10,129 bases of DNA from Cephalothrix spiralis (Eukaryota; Nemertea; Palaeonemertea; Archinemertea; Cephalotrichidae). A program made the translations under genes and the position numbers. Below the pieces are notes generated by a model. That model saw nothing but the letters and a program-made list of their open reading frames with translations, was not told the origin of the DNA and ran no database searches. Every line of letters begins with the position of its first letter. Positions within the stretch are counted from its first letter, which is position 1. Location: positions 1 to 10,129 of the forward strand of contig JAUCNG010419133.1 of assembly GCA_032353305.1 (NCBI GenBank), read 5' to 3'. Below, piece by piece: positions 6,620 to 10,129 of the stretch.

Positions 6620-7301
6620 GTTCTTCTGCCCACGGTAACTCCTGTTTTCATCGAGCGGAGAAAAGTAATTTTTGAATAAATCGAAGTATAAATGTATAAT
6701 ACAGTCAAAATATCACATCTTGGGCACCTCAATATAAATTTGTGCACCTTTTTGAAAAGTCCCAAATTTTATTCATGCATATTATTGGGTATTTCTCTAA
6801 GTTGGGCAACATTGGTGGTCCCGACCTTGCTTTACTGTACTTATATATATAGTAAATACATCATTGGTCGAGAGCTAATAAAAAAATAGTTACGGCCGGA
6901 GATTTCTTTATATGGCACGAGTCGCAGAAGAGGGACGTATTAAAAATGACGAGTGCCAGTAACTTGTTATGGCTCGAGCCCCATGACGTATTGCTTACTT
7001 TGCACGAATGACCAACAGATGAATGAGTCAATAAAGATCATAAAAGTTACCCACCATTTTTTCACATAATATGACACCTCATCCATAGTTCCAGTTTGTA
7101 TAGCCCTACAAAGAAAAAGAAAACATTAAATGAGCAAGTAATTAATTAATCAGAGTAAAGGGGATGACGAAAGTACTTCCCATAAAAGTTTTTGTTTTAC
7201 GGGGTACGAAAAATATATCTCGTTAACTATGCGTTTTCGGCCCTAAAATGCAACAACCGTGATCAAATTCCCCATCATTACCATGATTAACAGAGAGTTA
7301 T
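6620..7301. other. Unassigned AT-rich sequence
   Basis: No supported gene or repeat. Two overlapping short open frames on opposite strands around 6565-6889 have no recognisable motifs, and one crosses the end of the foldback element. Confidence 0.5.
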
Positions 7302-7518
7302 ACAGTGTGTTCCAAAATGTATAACAGCCAGATGACGTCATACTGAGACTCAATTATGAAGATTTTAACAATTACAAAAATAGCCATTAAAGAGGATTTA
7401 GCCATTAAAGAGGATTTAACTCTCTCATATAAAACAAGATTTGGTGCGGATAACTAAGGGATCTACGATGATTCTATCGAAAAACCTCTGGTTTCATTTC
7501 CTAGTTTCCAACACACTA
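7302..7518. mobile_element. Possible small element with AGTGTGTT termini
   Basis: CAGTGTGTTCCAAAA at 7302 is mirrored by a partly matching inverse, GTTTCCAACACACT, ending near 7517. The shared terminal block is AGTGTGTT followed by GAAA/CAAAA-type sequence. A TA precedes the left end. Arm pairing does not extend inward, so this is only a candidate. A TGACGTCA palindrome lies inside at 7333-7340. Confidence 0.25.
7381..7418. repeat. 18-bp perfect tandem duplication
   Basis: TAGCCATTAAAGAGGATT at 7381-7398 is repeated exactly at 7399-7416, with TA of a third unit. Perfect identity points to recent slippage or duplication. Confidence 0.9.
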
Positions 7519-7571
7519 AAATTTCACTAGGCCAAAATTCCACTAAGCCGAAACCCGCTAATATGAACCCC
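7518..7571 (-). repeat. Left tract of a 17-bp motif (CACTAAGCCGAAA type)
   Basis: Two adjacent diverged units, AATTTCACTAGGCCAAA and ATTCCACTAAGCCGAAA, are followed by CCCGCTAATATGAACCCC. The tract is the imperfect reverse complement of 7986-8047, so the two face each other across about 414 bp. It may be a terminus of a larger element that carries internal minisatellite units. Confidence 0.55.
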
Positions 7572-7985
7572 TGTCTAAGAATTGATTGAATGGAATCGTC
7601 CCGTTTTATGACCACGGTTAACATGACCATAAGTAACCAACTAAAATAAACAACTCAAATTGATTCACAAATATACAAATAAATTTCAAAAAAATATCTT
7701 CAAAGACAATTAATTGGTGATGAGATAATCTTCTATTGTTTTGAATGATTCGTGATCATTGAGTGATTTCTACATCAATGCGTATTGAAAAAAAGGAAAA
7801 CAATAATTGTTCAATTGACAGTGATTTACCGGTTTCCCTCCAATTAATTTCAAATCAAAGCTCTTGTTATTAACCGCGTATCGCTTCGATAAATGTTAAA
7901 TATAAATTAACAATCTATATTTCGATAATGCCTGACAAGTAATTCATAATTATTCGGTAAGTTAATTATTAATGGATATTGGTTA
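7572..7985. other. AT-rich spacer between the two facing 17-bp-motif tracts
   Basis: I see no gene and no strong repeat here. If the two flanking tracts are the arms of one element, this is its interior; it holds no open frame of useful length. Confidence 0.45.
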
Positions 7986-8047
7986 GGGGTGCATATTTTG
8001 ATTTTCGATTTGCGGTTTTCGGTTTATTGGAATTTCGGCTTAGTGGG
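7986..8047 (+). repeat. Right tract of the 17-bp motif
   Basis: GGGGTGCATATTTTGATTTT is followed by diverged units containing GGTTTTCGGTTTATTGG and AATTTCGGCTTAGTGGG. It matches the reverse complement of 7518-7571 through GGGGT, CATATT, GCGG, TTTCGG and GGCTTAGTGG. The GGGG side faces the interior. Confidence 0.55.
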
Positions 8048-8719
8048 TATAAACCTACAGTTTTATGTTCAATTCGTTATTAAGTCACAATATGAAAAAA
8101 TGTTAAATCATTGACTTTGTATGAAATTTTAATTAAAATCTGCGGTTTAACAGAATTTTAAGAAAAATTGATATTAGACCAAGTACTTAAAAGTCAAAGA
8201 TTCAACAGGGTGTTGACAATATGACGTTATCTAACCGAACTTATACATTTTATTGGGACAAACTGTATATTCAGGAAAATGAGTTCACGGTAGGGTGAAA
8301 GTGTTATCAACTCTATACGTCCTTCCATAAATTTTATGGCAGATCAACTTTTATGGCACAAGACCCCATTCGGGTAACTAATGTGGTACAAATGAAGTAG
8401 AGAAATTATTTTCTGAGAAATCGATGAATATTCCTCTCAGTGAGTTAGCACTATGAAAGTACAGTCCCTATTATACTGTATAAGGAGAAATATAAAGAAG
8501 GTAACAAGCACTGGGGAAATGCCCAAGAGAGCCAAACACTTTTAAAATACTAATTACAATAATTGATAAATCGGTGTCAATCGGATAAACATGTATAAAT
8601 ATTTATGTAAAATATAGTTAGTTTAGGCTAATAAAGCAGATATTAAACCCTTTATCGTGATAGAATGCTAATAAAATCTTGTGAAAAGTGCATCTTAAAC
8701 ACTGTGCCCCTTAAGGACT
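8048..8719. other. Unassigned AT-rich sequence
   Basis: No supported gene. A small palindrome TACAGT/ACTGTA (8460-8480) and a repeated TTTTATGGCA (8332 and 8349) are present, both too short to interpret. Confidence 0.5.
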
Positions 8720-9125
8720 ATTAGGTCGAAAAAATTAGGCCCACGTCCAAACTTTGGGGGATGAAAGGTACATTATCTAGGGTCATTAGAACTGCTTTCA
8801 ACGAGTTACTTTTTCGTTTTCGAGAAATGCGCATGTGTGGTCACTAGTCAAATTTGGTAATTTTGGCTCTCAATAACTCGATAACGACTGGTTTTAGACC
8901 ATTATAAGTGTATTGTTGATAGATAGAAAAATACCACGTATTAACCGGAATTCGCTATTATTTTTTCGATCTGCGCATGCGGAACCCCAAAACTCGACCG
9001 CGCATGCGCATTTCTCGAAAACTTAATAAGGAAAGTAACTCGTTGAAAGCAGTGTTCTAAGGACCCAAGATATGTATCATTTTCCAACAAAGTTTGGACG
9101 TGGGCCTAATTTTTTTCGACCTAAT
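8720..9125. mobile_element. 406-bp MITE with ATTAGGTCG termini
   Basis: The left arm 8720-8857 and right arm 8985-9125 share, from the outside in, ATTAGGTCGAAAAAA, TTAGGCCCACGTCCAAACTT, ATGA..TACAT/ATACAT, GGGTC(A/C)TTAGAAC, CTGCTTTCAACGAGTTACTT and TTTTCGAGAAATGCGCATG. The arms are interrupted by a few small gaps. The central 127 bp is less paired and AT-rich, with a second GCGCATGC motif at 8972-8981. No coding capacity. Flanks give no unambiguous target duplication. The high arm identity suggests a younger element than the 4277 copy. Confidence 0.88.
8999..9010. promoter_or_regulatory. Consensus NRF1-type site inside the MITE
   Basis: CGCGCATGCGCA fits the published NRF1 consensus YGCGCATGCGCR exactly. 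The mirrored position in the left arm (near 8827) reads TGCGCATGTGT and no longer fits. A related TGCGCATGCG lies at 8972-8981. The site is a property of the transposon arm; whether any factor binds is unknown. Confidence 0.4.
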
Positions 9126-9790
9126 CATCTATATGTTTACATACCAATGAAAAATAAATCCGTTGTATTGTGTCAATAACAATGCCTAGGATAAAGGGCA
9201 GATGTTGAACCTGCCTAATACACAAACTTATCCCTACTGGTTAAATGTGACTTGAGTGAGCCAGTTTTTGAGACCTATCTAAGGCGTTTGATAGAGTTCA
9301 GCACAAAACACCACATGAACGATATATGTATAACTTTGCTATACAATCGGATAATAAAGTGTTAAAACAGCAGTTTCCCATATCTGCTCTTGTGCTACCA
9401 GAATCTTCTTTTATACACACACATTCTGTCATTTATAATTTTTGCCTTCACAAGCCTGAACATATTTAATAGAAAATCTGCAGAGAATGACAACGAGTTT
9501 ACCTCAAACTCCCCGGAGGCTACGTGTCGGAGCTAATCAAGTTAAGTTAAGCATGTGTAGTCTTACACTGAATTTGTGAAATATTGAAATGCTGTCAAAA
9601 ACTCATAATGGCTGAACAGAAAAGTCCAATAAATGAATGCGAACGTTTTACATAAAATACGATACAATCGACTACAAAAGGCTATATATTCATCATGTCC
9701 CAAAGGGCATTTTCGATTTATCATAATCTATACGTACACTTGGTTTTCTTGTTGCTGCTGAGCCAGAATTAATTTCATTCAGAAAAATAT
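9126..9790. other. Unassigned AT-rich sequence
   Basis: No supported gene. The rightmost 70-90 bases may be the tRNA-unrelated body of the SINE that is read on the minus strand, but its 3' end cannot be placed. Confidence 0.5.
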
Positions 9791-9794
9791 TCCC

Positions 9795-9866
9795 TGCATG
9801 GGATCCGAACCAGTGACCCTGGGATCGCATAGGACGATCGCTTTAACCAATCGGCCATCGCAGCTG
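9795..9866 (-). mobile_element. tRNA-derived SINE head (or tRNA pseudogene)
   Basis: On the minus strand the sequence contains a Pol III A box, TGGCCGATTGG (9847-9857), and a B box, GGTTCGGATCC (9801-9811), one base off the consensus GGTTCGANTCC. Between them is a perfect 5-bp anticodon-type stem with a 7-base loop (9823-9839). The loop would give anticodon CTA, which reads the stop codon UAG, and the base before it is C where tRNAs have U. The T stem has two mismatches and the acceptor ends do not pair. It is therefore not a working tRNA gene. The D-arm sequence resembles that of Ser/Leu-type tRNA heads used by many animal SINEs. The body would extend leftwards towards about 9700. Confidence 0.65.
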
Positions 9867-10129
9867 TTGAGTCGATGTAAATAATTGACTCACCTGAAGC
9901 TTTAAACTCGGAACAGCGCGACGACAAAAACCGTCGTCCCCTAAAAGACTTCTGTGCTCTTTTCCTAATGACAATAGACCTTAAAATTCCAAAGAACGAT
10001 TCTTAGCGCAGCATAGGAGTTCCCTAAGAAAAGCGGGGTCATTTAATTTAGTAGGCAAAGCTCAAACTTAAAGTGCTATGCGTAGGAGGATGGACTATAT
10101 TATATATTGGAATTGATCACAGAACCTAT
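9867..10129. other. Unassigned sequence with two small hairpins
   Basis: TGAGTC (9868-9873) is inverted as GACTCA (9887-9892), and GACGAC (9920-9925) as GTCGTC (9933-9938) with a 7-base loop. The first includes TGACTCA, an AP-1-type sequence. I see no gene and no target duplication for the neighbouring SINE. Confidence 0.5.

Noticed and set aside
7333-7340. TGACGTCA, a perfect CRE palindrome
   Set aside because: A single 8-mer in 10 kb with no promoter context is compatible with chance.
8460-8480. TACAGT/ACTGTA palindrome as a minimal TA-flanked element
   Set aside because: Only 6-bp arms around 9 bases, with no further terminal similarity to the pogo-like element.
9795-9866. Functional tRNA gene on the minus strand
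   Set aside because: The acceptor stem does not pair, the T stem has mismatches, the base at position 33 is not U and the anticodon would read a stop codon.

Overview
This window looks like intergenic or intronic DNA from an animal nuclear genome. It is strongly AT-rich, has no open reading frame above about 115 codons, and shows no bacterial operon layout or ribosome binding sites. It is full of short non-autonomous DNA transposons (foldback elements/MITEs) and carries a tRNA-derived SINE head. The mixture of a pogo/Tigger-like mini-element, hAT-like terminal sequence, unrelated MITE families and a tRNA-SINE fits a marine invertebrate such as a mollusc. That taxonomic guess is inference; no host gene is present to confirm it. 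I call no protein-coding gene.

Layout. Positions 1-630 are plain AT-rich sequence. Positions 634-1335 are simple and tandem sequence: a T-rich tract, an AT hairpin, a hAT-like terminus, a 32-bp palindromic unit repeated twice, and a cluster of TTCCCGCTA-type motifs. Positions 1646-1777 hold small direct and inverted repeats. A 280-bp palindromic MITE with a 7-bp target duplication lies at 1913-2192. The stretch 2200-4276 is mostly unassigned and holds a 74-bp pogo-like mini-element (3395-3468) and a widely spaced inverted 17-mer (2746 and 3637).

Positions 4277-6619 are the densest part. They contain a second, inverted and decayed copy of the 1913 MITE, a near-perfect long hairpin (4924-5195) preceded by a diverged direct copy of its outer arm, a 126-bp MITE (5509-5634), a 498-bp inverted-repeat element (5674-6171), a second hAT-like terminus (6224) and a 221-bp foldback (6399-6619). 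About 60% of this 2.3-kb stretch is inverted-repeat element.

From 6620 on the sequence is quieter. It holds an 18-bp tandem duplication, two facing tracts of a 17-bp motif (7518-7571 and 7986-8047), a 406-bp MITE that carries a consensus NRF1-type site (8720-9125), and a tRNA-derived SINE head on the minus strand (about 9795-9866).

Nothing here acts together as a pathway. The biological content is a nested accumulation of mobile-element debris. The most noteworthy items are the long hairpin at 4924-5195, which would give long double-stranded RNA if transcribed, and the two-copy MITE family.
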